DNA of 27,586 nt from a virus, in the IMG/VR virus record IMGVR_UViG_3300028025_000610, positions 1-27,586 of that record. The stretch is one strand, 5' to 3'. Of this stretch, positions 8,558 through 13,189 are shown one piece after another. The position numbers were made by a program, and so were the translations under genes. The stretch's first letter is position 1, and each line of letters starts with the position of its first letter. The notes beneath the pieces were generated by a model. The model was not told the origin of the DNA, ran no database searches, and worked only from the letters and a program-made list of their open reading frames with translations.

Positions 8558-8784
8558 AAGCCAAGCTAACCTTTTTTGTGACATTGATGGTCAGCTTCAC
8601 TCTATGCGTCGTGATTATTGGCATGGTAGCCGTACTGATGGCTGGTTTGTTTGACCCTATTGTTGACAACGCTGAAATCTTTAAACTCATATCACCGGCG
8701 TTTCAAACCATTGTTGGTGGCTTTATTGGCTTACTGGCTGGTGTGAAACTGTCGCACGGCGAAAAAGATACGGAGGAAAAATGA
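8554..8784 (+). CDS. Small two-helix membrane protein, holin-like
   Basis: A 76-residue protein, SD GAGG, starting on the ATGA overlap with the holin. It has two hydrophobic helices: about 5-32 (TFFVTLMVSFTLCVVIIGMV continuing into VLMAGLF) and about 46-66 (AFQTIVGGFIGLLAGVKL), with a charged C-terminus HGEKDTEEK. Two helices and a polar tail next to a 3TM holin and a lysin suggest a second holin, antiholin or pinholin. It could tune lysis timing with its neighbour. No family is recognised for certain. Confidence 0.65.
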   Translation: MKAKLTFFVTLMVSFTLCVVIIGMVAVLMAGLFDPIVDNAEIFKLISPAFQTIVGGFIGLLAGVKLSHGEKDTEEK

Positions 8785-9119
8785 GTTTAAGCACTGAACA
8801 AGCCGCATTCCTACTTGATGCCTGCAAACTGATCCAGTACGCCACAGAACAAGGTTTTATGGTTACTGGTGGGGAACTATCCCGCACACCAGAACAACAG
8901 GCCATTTACTTCAAAACAGGTCGTTCTAAGACCATGAAGTCTGTCCACCTGAAACGCTGCGCTATTGACCTAAACTTTTTCAAAGATGGCAAGATTATTT
9001 GGGACAAAGCCACCATTGAACCGCTGGGAATTTATTGGGAAAGCCTACACCCTAAGAATCGCTGGGGTGGTCACTTTTCCAATTTAGTGGATTGCCCACA
9101 CTTTGAACGCAACGTTTAA
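8781..9119 (+). CDS. Endolysin: M15-family peptidoglycan endopeptidase
   Basis: A 112-residue protein with SD GGAGG, starting on the ATGA overlap. It is a compact M15 zinc peptidase of the L-alanyl-D-glutamate type. Visible are GELSRTPEQQ (res 31-40), the zinc motif H56-x6-D63 in VHLKRCAIDLNFF, WGG at 95-97 and D104-C-P-H107-F-E, whose histidine is the third zinc ligand. There is no signal peptide, so export should depend on the holin. It cuts the peptide stems of the cell wall at lysis. It is the last gene of the rightward late block and ends against a convergent tiny ORF. Confidence 0.85.
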   Translation: MSLSTEQAAFLLDACKLIQYATEQGFMVTGGELSRTPEQQAIYFKTGRSKTMKSVHLKRCAIDLNFFKDGKIIWDKATIEPLGIYWESLHPKNRWGGHFSNLVDCPHFERNV

Positions 9120-9202
9120 TCAGCAAAAAGGTACAGCAGCAACACAATGCCGCCTATGCCTATTACCGCGCCGATTAACATTGCAATTATTGTGGCAATC
9201 AT
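9116..9202 (-). CDS. 28-residue hydrophobic microprotein
   Basis: The minus strand reads ATG at 9202 to TAA at 9116, with GGGGG nine or so bases before the start. It encodes one hydrophobic helix with Gly spacing (IATIIAMLIGAVIGIGGIVL) ending YLFAD. The start lies in an ATGA overlap with the stop of the 51-residue ORF upstream, and its stop interlocks with the endolysin stop. The coupling and ribosome site argue for a real gene despite the size. It is probably a single-pass membrane peptide; function unknown. Confidence 0.5.
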   Translation of the reverse strand: MIATIIAMLIGAVIGIGGIVLLLYLFAD

Positions 9203-9354
9203 ATTGACCCCCTTTGTCGTTCCCAGCGTTTGCAAATCTGTTTGATGTTTTTGCTTTTGCGAGGCTTATCACATACTTTGCTGACAGACTGCATTTTAGC
9301 TTTATAGATTAAATCGGCAGTGCTGGGCGGTTTGGGATTCCAGCTTACAGACAT
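9199..9354 (-). CDS. 51-residue basic protein, unknown
   Basis: The minus strand from ATG 9354 to TGA 9199 encodes 51 residues: MSVSWNPKPPSTADLIYKAK, then a lysine/arginine-rich second half with two cysteines (VCDKPRKSKNIKQICKRWER). It begins 11 bp after the stop of the next upstream operon gene and ends in an ATGA overlap with the 28-residue ORF. The ribosome site is weak, so expression probably depends on coupling. The strong positive charge suggests nucleic-acid or membrane-surface binding. No family recognised. Confidence 0.45.
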   Translation of the reverse strand: MSVSWNPKPPSTADLIYKAKMQSVSKVCDKPRKSKNIKQICKRWERQRGSI

Positions 9355-9365
9355 TGCTAAAAGAA

Positions 9366-9752
9366 TTAGCCAGCGCAATTTTTTTCCTTGAGTTTGGCTT
9401 CAATGGCTTGGGCAAAGCGTAAGGATTGCCAACTACTATCCCATCCGTTATCCAAACAAATTGTTTTAATCTCCTCATCCGTCAGCCCCTGCCATGTGCG
9501 TTGTGGTGGGTGGGGGGTGTGCTTTAAATGGAAGTCGGCGCTGTAACACTTTTTACAGGTTAAATCCGCGCACCAATATCCATCACGATGCGCCACAGGC
9601 TCTTGGCTTTCCAACTCTGCAATGGCTTTAAGACCCGCTTGGTAAGCCGCATACCCTTTGTTGAGCATTGATTGATTGGGCAAGCCAGCGTCAATTGTGT
9701 AGTAGTGATACTCCCTTAACGCTTTTTGCATCTGTTTCAATACTTCAATCAT
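9366..9752 (-). CDS. Phage protein of unknown function with Cys/His cluster
   Basis: A 128-residue protein with a helical N-terminus (MIEVLKQMQKALREYHYY), an Ala-rich helix ending LESQEPVAHRDGYWC, and a Cys/His cluster W-C-A-D-L-T-C-K-K-C-Y (about residues 60-70) that could bind zinc. The C-terminus has LTDEEIKTICLDNGWDSSWQ and a final helix. The 'ELESQEPVA' junction is familiar from many hypothetical proteins of betaproteobacterial phages, which is the main hint about the host. It overlaps the upstream gene by 4 bp (ATGA). Function unknown. Confidence 0.65.
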   Translation of the reverse strand: MIEVLKQMQKALREYHYYTIDAGLPNQSMLNKGYAAYQAGLKAIAELESQEPVAHRDGYWCADLTCKKCYSADFHLKHTPHPPQRTWQGLTDEEIKTICLDNGWDSSWQSLRFAQAIEAKLKEKNCAG

Positions 9753-9943
9753 TTTTGAAGACTCCTAAGATAAATTGCAATGCTGGACAGCGTATCCTTA
9801 CCAAACGCCTTAACAAATTCATTTTCAATCTTGATTGCTGCCATTTCTAGTGAATCATTCCAGCCAATCAAATACGCTGTTTCGGCACTTTGTTTCAAAT
9901 ACATGATTTCTTTTTCATCTTCAATCTGGCGCTTGCGAATCAT
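9749..9943 (-). CDS. Small early-operon protein, unknown
   Basis: A 64-residue protein read from ATG 9943, which overlaps the stop of the winged-helix gene (ATGA) and has a good AAAGGGA site 6-7 nt upstream. A longer in-frame start at 9976 would run into the upstream gene and is less likely. Sequence: MIRKRQIEDEKEIMYLKQSA, then YLIGWNDSLEMAAIKIENEF and a C-terminal helix ending LRSLQK. It is all-helical and charged, without Cys clusters or membrane segments. Similar short helical proteins are common in phage early operons. Function not recognised. Confidence 0.6.
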   Translation of the reverse strand: MIRKRQIEDEKEIMYLKQSAETAYLIGWNDSLEMAAIKIENEFVKAFGKDTLSSIAIYLRSLQK

Positions 9944-10239
9944 ATTAATTCCCTTTGCGTTGGCGTGATTTTCCATTCGCGTTCCATGCGCCCTGATTTG
10001 GATTTGACAACCTTACCTGTCAAACAGATTTCGCCATCACGTTCTAATTCGTGCAACCGTCTGGCTACTTGCATTGATTCCAGCCCTGTCTGGGCGGCAA
10101 TGCCATCTTTACCCAGTGCGCCATGTTTGGTCAAGCAATCCACAATGATCTGGGCATGGCGGCTGGCAAGGTCTTTAGCAGACCCTGCTGCCTGCCAACT
10201 GGTCAAAGGGTCGGTGTTTCTGACTCTTGGATGCAGCAT
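9940..10239 (-). CDS. Winged-helix DNA-binding protein
   Basis: A 99-residue protein from ATG 10239 (AAGGA six bases upstream; the TTG two codons earlier lies in the ribosome site and is rejected). After a short lead (HPRVRNTDPLTSWQAAG) it has helix HAQIIVDCLTKHGALGKDGI, recognition-type helix ESMQVARRLHELERDGEI and a basic wing (KSKSGRMEREWKI). This is the MarR-like winged-helix fold seen in many small phage proteins (HxxIxxxLxxHGxxGxxxIAxxTGL). It may regulate early transcription or act in replication. It sits downstream of the recombination genes in one operon. Confidence 0.7.
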   Translation of the reverse strand: MLHPRVRNTDPLTSWQAAGSAKDLASRHAQIIVDCLTKHGALGKDGIAAQTGLESMQVARRLHELERDGEICLTGKVVKSKSGRMEREWKITPTQRELI

Positions 10240-10248
10240 GGTCAATCC

Positions 10249-10503
10249 TTAAAAGGGTATGTCGCTGGGCATATCTTCAAAACCGCCTTTGGGTGCTTTG
10301 GGCGCTTCCCTTTCTTCCAATTCATAACAGTTTGCCCAGCCCGTCCAACCGCCATCCACAATAGGTATTGAATCTATTTTGATTTTTAGATTGTCGTTGT
10401 CATCTAAAAACACTGAACCAATGGTTTGGTAGCGTTTCTTTTCTTGTCCCTCGCGGGTTTTGTATGTGCCAGTAATAACAACAATATTTTTAAATTTTTT
10501 CAT
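10249..10503 (-). CDS. Small SSB-like protein with SSB-type C-terminal tip
   Basis: An 84-residue protein starting one base after the stop of the exonuclease gene. The body (VVITGTYKTREGQEKKRYQT, GSVFLDDNDNLKIKID) is beta-rich and could be a minimal OB fold. The tail is short and disordered (REAPKAPKGG) and ends in FEDMPSDIPF, almost the acidic DDDIPF tip through which bacterial SSB recruits exonucleases, RecO and PriA. At 84 residues it is much shorter than normal SSB (about 150-180). Given its place after an annealing protein and an exonuclease, a single-strand-binding or SSB-mimic role is likely. The fold itself is not proven from sequence alone. Confidence 0.6.
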   Translation of the reverse strand: MKKFKNIVVITGTYKTREGQEKKRYQTIGSVFLDDNDNLKIKIDSIPIVDGGWTGWANCYELEEREAPKAPKGGFEDMPSDIPF

Positions 10504-10504
10504 G

Positions 10505-11116
10505 TCAGTCTTTCAGTTTGTTAAGTTGGGTGATTTTGTATTCAACATCAAATAAGAAATTCAAAACTTCTTTTTCAAGGCTGGCTACATAGAGTGGGTC
10601 AAATTCAACCCGTTTGATAAACAATTGCAAACCCTCTGCCATGCGTGGATCAAAACTTACAAAGTCGCACCAATGGCGTTCTGTGCAAGCCATTTGCCAT
10701 TGCATCTGGGTGTTGTATTTTTCAGGCACTTTCTGATCTAGCAAAGTCTGAATGTGGGTGGCGGTGTTAGGGCATTTAATCTCCACCAATCCAAACAACC
10801 CTACAAGCCCATCAGGGGACGCACCAGCCTCTGAAATGTTAGGGTGCAATACAAACCCCACTTCTTCCACCAAAACGTCTTTAGCGGACTCATAGGCGGC
10901 TCTGGCAAAAGGTTCTTGGTCAGTACCCCATTGCATGGCGCTGTTTGAATATGACTCTGCGGGTTTGCCTGTCATGCGTTCACACACAATTTGGGCAAGG
11001 TAATTTTCCCTGCTAGTGCTGTAACCTGTTTTGGTCTTGGCAATAATGTCTGCCACGCGGCTGGCGGTGACTTTTCCGCACCGTGCAGCAAACCATTCAG
11101 TCGTTCCCTGTTCCAT
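10505..11116 (-). CDS. YqaJ-type / lambda-exonuclease-like recombination nuclease
   Basis: A 203-residue protein with the YqaJ viral recombinase pattern. It has GTTEWFAARCGKVTASRVAD at the N-terminus, then G64-T-D-Q-E68, GASPDG with D102, and E112-I-K114-C-P, which are the PD-(D/E)xK catalytic residues. The helix KYNTQMQWQMACT (about 133-145) is the usual QxQ element. It would resect double-stranded ends 5' to 3', giving single strands for the ERF-type annealing protein encoded immediately upstream. Start and upstream stop overlap by one base (TAATG), so the pair is translationally coupled. Confidence 0.85.
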   Translation of the reverse strand: MEQGTTEWFAARCGKVTASRVADIIAKTKTGYSTSRENYLAQIVCERMTGKPAESYSNSAMQWGTDQEPFARAAYESAKDVLVEEVGFVLHPNISEAGASPDGLVGLFGLVEIKCPNTATHIQTLLDQKVPEKYNTQMQWQMACTERHWCDFVSFDPRMAEGLQLFIKRVEFDPLYVASLEKEVLNFLFDVEYKITQLNKLKD

Positions 11117-11682
11117 TATTTGACCTCCAACTGTGTTTTCTTTTCATCCTTACGCGCAATGACTTTTTTCTGCCAAGCCGGGTCGCCATTGGCTGCGGCA
11201 TAAGCTGCTTTGTAGGTTTTCTGAAGTTCTTCTAGCGTGCTGGTTTCATCCATTGCAGCCATCAGGTCAGCTACTTGGCTTTCGTTAACCGTGGACTTGA
11301 TTTCGGTGCGTCTGCTGGCGCTGTTACCGTCATCATCTTCTGGGGCAATACCGCAAGCAGCCATCAGGGAATAGCGTCTAGCATAGGTCAGTGCTGACCC
11401 GTAGCCCTGTGGGTCTTGTTTGCTGGCAGGCACATGGAGAATGCCGCATTCCAGCATTTCGCCACTTTCATGCACAAACATGGTTTCCACCATCACGCCG
11501 TTGTCGCAGTCATAACATTTTTGAATCAGGGCTATGCCGTTGTCGTTTAAGCCTGTAATTACAGCTTCTACGCAGGCAGACAGGTCAGCGTAGCGCGACT
11601 TGAAATGCGGGTTTGTAGATGACTTTAGGGCTGGGCCAAAGGCTTTCTGTGCCTTAACAAGTGCGGTTGCAATCTGTTTCAT
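11116..11682 (-). CDS. erf: ERF-family single-strand annealing protein
   Basis: A 188-residue protein with excellent SD (AAGGAG, overlapping the stop of the lipoprotein gene). ERF-family features are clear: a long helix at 1-20, NPHFKSRYADLSACVEAV (24-41), GYGSALTYARRYSLMAACGI (93-112) and an acidic DDDGN (117-120). The C-terminal third is a variable linker and helix (TLEELQKTYKAAYAAANGD). P22 Erf and relatives anneal single strands and circularise or recombine phage DNA. Here it pairs with the YqaJ-type exonuclease and the SSB-like protein, which together form a complete recombination cassette. Confidence 0.85.
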   Translation of the reverse strand: MKQIATALVKAQKAFGPALKSSTNPHFKSRYADLSACVEAVITGLNDNGIALIQKCYDCDNGVMVETMFVHESGEMLECGILHVPASKQDPQGYGSALTYARRYSLMAACGIAPEDDDGNSASRRTEIKSTVNESQVADLMAAMDETSTLEELQKTYKAAYAAANGDPAWQKKVIARKDEKKTQLEVK

Positions 11683-11691
11683 GTTGTCTCC

Positions 11692-11979
11692 TTAGTATGC
11701 GTAACGTGGGCCGCAAGTCACTTCCACAACGGTTTCCACCGTGTAGCCATTGATCTTGCGTTTGGCATAAATGGGAACAGCGCGAAGCCCCGCGGACTCG
11801 CATTGTTTAACCCCATCAATTACTTCATTGCGACCCATTGGCTGGATTTGTTTATCCATTACCAGTTCCTGTGTGGTGTTGGCTACTACCACAGGCGGTT
11901 CAGGGCGTAGGTTGTAGACAGGCGCTGGGGGCTGGCTGGCGCAACCCACCAAGGCCAAAAGTAGAAGTGCGTATTTCAT
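11692..11979 (-). CDS. Small predicted outer-membrane lipoprotein
   Basis: A 95-residue protein with SD AAGGA. It has a classic lipoprotein signal: basic start MKY, a leucine-rich core and lipobox L-V-G-C with C13 as the lipidated cysteine. The +2 residue is alanine, not aspartate, so outer-membrane targeting is expected. After a Pro-rich stretch (PPAPVYNLRPEPPVVV) the mature domain carries two more cysteines (KQCES and EVTCGPRY), which could form a disulfide in the periplasm. It is located in an early recombination operon rather than the lysis cassette. Superinfection exclusion (as for Cor/Llp-type phage lipoproteins) is an inference; an o-spanin role is a weaker alternative. Confidence 0.7.
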   Translation of the reverse strand: MKYALLLLALVGCASQPPAPVYNLRPEPPVVVANTTQELVMDKQIQPMGRNEVIDGVKQCESAGLRAVPIYAKRKINGYTVETVVEVTCGPRYAY

Positions 11980-11988
11980 TTCAATTCC

Positions 11989-12261
11989 TTAAAAAGTTTT
12001 GTTGAGGTAACCATTAATTGCCTGCGCTACACGCTGGCGGCTTGGGGGCATATAGCCTGCAATTTCCTTGACTTCTTGTTCAATCCATTGGAAGTGCATT
12101 TTGGGCATGTCATAGGTAATGTCGATGCCATCTTTGCTGACAAAAATGTCAAAGAATCCATCGCATTCCCAATCGTCACCCTCGCACCATGTCCATTCGA
12201 CATGGACTTCATCCCAAATTAGGTAGGTGGTGAATTCGCCGTGGTCGCCATCGTTCAGCAT
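11989..12261 (-). CDS. Acidic, Trp-rich small protein, unknown
   Basis: A 90-residue protein starting at ATG 12261 with GGAGGG upstream; a TTG four codons earlier falls in that ribosome site and is rejected. The first half is acidic and aromatic (MLNDGDHGEFTTYLIWDEVH, WTWCEGDDWECDG), the second half helical (MHFQWIEQEVKEIAGYMPPS; AQAINGYL). The strong negative charge and aromatics are reminiscent of small phage inhibitors that mimic DNA, but nothing identifies a target. The start overlaps the end of the 40-residue membrane peptide. No family recognised. Confidence 0.6.
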   Translation of the reverse strand: MLNDGDHGEFTTYLIWDEVHVEWTWCEGDDWECDGFFDIFVSKDGIDITYDMPKMHFQWIEQEVKEIAGYMPPSRQRVAQAINGYLNKTF

Positions 12262-12377
12262 GATGCCCTCCAAACAAAAACGTCAAGGGCAACCACCACG
12301 ATGGCAGCTATGGATACCAAGTAAAGGGCGACTTGCGCCCAATCGGTTGGTTTTTTGTAGGTTTCAATGTCAAACAT
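12255..12377 (-). CDS. 40-residue single-pass membrane peptide
   Basis: The minus strand reads ATG 12377 to TGA 12255, with AAGGA six bases upstream of the start. It encodes MFDIETYKKPTDWAQVALYL followed by a hydrophobic run (VSIAAIVVVALDVFVW) and R-A-S-C. One membrane helix is clear at about residues 16-36. It overlaps the next gene's start by 7 bp, so the two are coupled. It is the second gene of the leftward operon. Function unknown. Confidence 0.5.
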   Translation of the reverse strand: MFDIETYKKPTDWAQVALYLVSIAAIVVVALDVFVWRASC

Positions 12378-12390
12378 GTTTGTTCCTTTA

Positions 12391-12404
12391 GGGGCTTGCG
12401 CCCC
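12391..12404 (-). other. GC-rich hairpin between first and second leftward genes
   Basis: GGGGC and GCCCC (5-bp stem, 4-base loop) lie just after the stop of the first leftward gene and before the ribosome site of the 40-residue ORF. No T-run follows on the minus strand, so it is not a standard terminator. It may stabilise the upstream message or damp downstream expression. Confidence 0.35.
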
Positions 12405-12410
12405 ATTTAG

Positions 12411-12599
12411 TTAAGCGTAAGACAAGCCTTGGAACTCGAAAGAATCCGCAAACTCTGGTGCAGCAGACTTGCGAATTTCAACAGACACACAACCAAGACC
12501 ATAGCGTTCTGCTAGGTATTGTTTAGCGTCTGGGGTGTTGGCAACCACAAGAATAGTGGTAGCGTTGAAATCAGTGAGGGAGAAAGTGAAATCGGTCAT
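12411..12599 (-). CDS. First gene of the leftward early operon, 62 residues, unknown
   Basis: A 62-residue protein with a near-perfect ribosome site (AGGAGG 5-6 nt before ATG 12599), so it should be strongly translated early after infection. The sequence begins MTDFTFSLTDFNATTILVVA, continues with a helix DAKQYLAERYGLGCVSVEI and ends with FADSFEFQGLSYA. It looks like a small alpha/beta protein and is acidic overall, without a membrane segment. First-position small early genes often encode host-takeover factors; here that is inference from position only. Confidence 0.65.
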   Translation of the reverse strand: MTDFTFSLTDFNATTILVVANTPDAKQYLAERYGLGCVSVEIRKSAAPEFADSFEFQGLSYA

Positions 12600-12644
12600 G
12601 TGACCTCCTAAAAGACCCTATGCGTTGTGCTGGGGAATGAATGT

Positions 12645-12673
12645 ATTGTTAAGCAAACTTAACCACAGGTCAA
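12645..12673 (-). promoter_or_regulatory. Leftward early promoter
   Basis: On the minus strand TTGACC (12673-12668) and AACAAT (12650-12645) are separated by 17 bases, a good sigma-70-type promoter reading into the 62-residue gene. A palindrome (12648-12663) overlaps its -10 and spacer, so a bound repressor would block it. Confidence 0.55.
12648..12663. promoter_or_regulatory. Operator candidate, GTTAAG-CAAA-CTTAAC
   Basis: A perfect 6-bp inverted repeat with a 4-bp centre, lying on the leftward promoter. Size and symmetry suit a Cro-type dimer. A related imperfect site (GTTAA, six bases, TTAC at 12723-12737) covers part of the rightward promoter, and a perfect 12-bp palindrome TAATTGCAATTA lies between them at 12678-12689. 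The adjacent Cro-like protein is the obvious ligand, which is inference. Confidence 0.5.
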
Positions 12674-12712
12674 GGGGTAATTGCAATTATTTTGTAGGAA
12701 CAAACCCTAATG

Positions 12713-12740
12713 TTGCTTTTCTGTTAATCCAGCTTACAAT
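12713..12740 (+). promoter_or_regulatory. Rightward promoter for the Cro-like gene, probably leaderless transcript
   Basis: TTGCTT (12713-12718), 16-base spacer and TACAAT (12735-12740). Transcription should start about 7 bases downstream, which is the A of the ATG at 12747. There is no ribosome site before that ATG, so the transcript is probably leaderless. An inverted repeat GCTTA-CAAT-TAAGC (12732-12745) overlaps the -10. Confidence 0.5.
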
Positions 12741-12746
12741 TAAGCC

Positions 12747-12911
12747 ATGACTAAACAAGAACTTATCAAACTCGCAGGTTCACAGAGTGAGCTTGCCAAG
12801 ATTTTGGGCATTTCCAAGCCAGCAATTTGCCAATGGAAAAATGTGCCAGAACTACGCCTGCGCCAGTTGAAAGACTTGCGCCCTGATTGGTTTACATTGG
12901 AGAAAACATGA
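12747..12911 (+). CDS. Cro-like helix-turn-helix repressor
   Basis: A 54-residue protein too short for most ORF cut-offs. It reads MTKQELIKLAGSQSELAKIL, then GISKPAICQWKNVPELRLRQ: the first helix of the helix-turn-helix is SQSELAKILG, the turn ISKPA and the recognition helix AICQWKN. The order and the Q-W-K motif are those of P22 Cro and YdaS-type regulators. It stands alone at the divergent control region, with operator-like palindromes upstream, and should repress the leftward operon and/or its own promoter. It ends in an ATGA overlap with the next small gene. Confidence 0.75.
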   Translation: MTKQELIKLAGSQSELAKILGISKPAICQWKNVPELRLRQLKDLRPDWFTLEKT

Positions 12912-13057
12912 AAAAAACACTTTTGGCAATTTGGTTTGCAGCATCCACCACAATGGTTTGGGCAGCTTGTTCGACCCATTCATATTATTCAAACGGTCGG
13001 TATGTGACTTGCCAAACTTGTTGCTATGGGAATAATTGCACGACCAATTGTTTTTGA
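12908..13057 (+). CDS. Exported cysteine-rich microprotein
   Basis: A 49-residue protein translated from the ATGA overlap with the Cro-like gene. It has a signal peptide (KK, then TLLAIWFAAS, cleavage expected after VWA at residue 19). The mature part of about 30 residues has six cysteines (21, 35, 38, 39, 44, 48) in the pattern C-x13-C-x2-C-C-x4-C-x3-C plus several Tyr, Asn and Thr. With W at -3, C21 is not a good lipobox cysteine, so a disulfide-rich periplasmic peptide is more likely than a lipoprotein. I recall similar short exported peptides but know no function. Coupling to the regulator suggests an early or lysogenic cell-surface role. Confidence 0.6.
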   Translation: MKKTLLAIWFAASTTMVWAACSTHSYYSNGRYVTCQTCCYGNNCTTNCF

Positions 13058-13065
13058 GTTATGAT
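13036..13065 (+). promoter_or_regulatory. Possible promoter for the structured RNA
   Basis: TATGAT (13060-13065) is a good -10; TTGCAC (13036-13041) with an 18-base spacer is a weak -35. It would start transcription near 13072, just before the first helix of the RNA element. If real, it makes a stand-alone transcript of about 108 bases. Confidence 0.35.
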
Positions 13066-13076
13066 TTGCAAAACGC

Positions 13077-13179
13077 TTGGCGGCGTTAATCGTAGTAGGG
13101 TTACACATGCTGTCTGCTGGTACTACGCCAGTCCGCCAACATCCGCAAGGATGAGACAGCAGGTGTAGCCCTTTTTTTT
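13077..13179 (+). ncRNA. Compact structured RNA / attenuator ending in a terminator
   Basis: Non-coding stretch with dense complementarity. TTGGCGG (13077-13083) pairs with CCGCCAA (13133-13139). CGTAGTA (13091-13097) pairs with TACTACG (13121-13127). GGGTTACAC-A-TGCTGTCT (13098-13115) pairs with AGACAGCA-G-GTGTAGCCC (13154-13171), which is 17 pairs with one mismatch, followed by eight T. A small hairpin CTGG/CCAG (13117-13131) would present TACTACG as its loop, and CATCC-GCAA-GGATG (13140-13153) is a GNRA-capped hairpin. Several elements abut exactly. The two first pairings cross the terminator stem, so they form either a pseudoknot or an alternative fold that competes with termination. It could be a stand-alone small RNA or a leader controlling the replication gene 11 bases downstream. 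Confidence 0.6.
13098..13179 (+). terminator. Long-stem intrinsic terminator before the replication gene
   Basis: The 17-pair stem formed by 13098-13115 and 13154-13171 is followed directly by T8. It lies between the cysteine-rich gene and the replication gene. Reading the replication gene from upstream promoters therefore needs readthrough, antitermination or a switch of RNA fold. Confidence 0.7.
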
Positions 13180-13189
13180 GGGCAAAAAA

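Noticed and set aside
9120-9365. tRNA or other RNA gene in the convergent junction
   Set aside because: No cloverleaf or CCA-type end visible; the stretch is explained by two small minus-strand ORFs.
11989-12212. Overlapping 61-codon minus-strand frame (12027-12212)
   Set aside because: Second frame inside the acidic Trp-rich gene, without its own ribosome site and with no family look.
12391-12404. GGGGC/GCCCC hairpin as a terminator
   Set aside because: No T-run on either strand directly after the stem; listed only as a hairpin.
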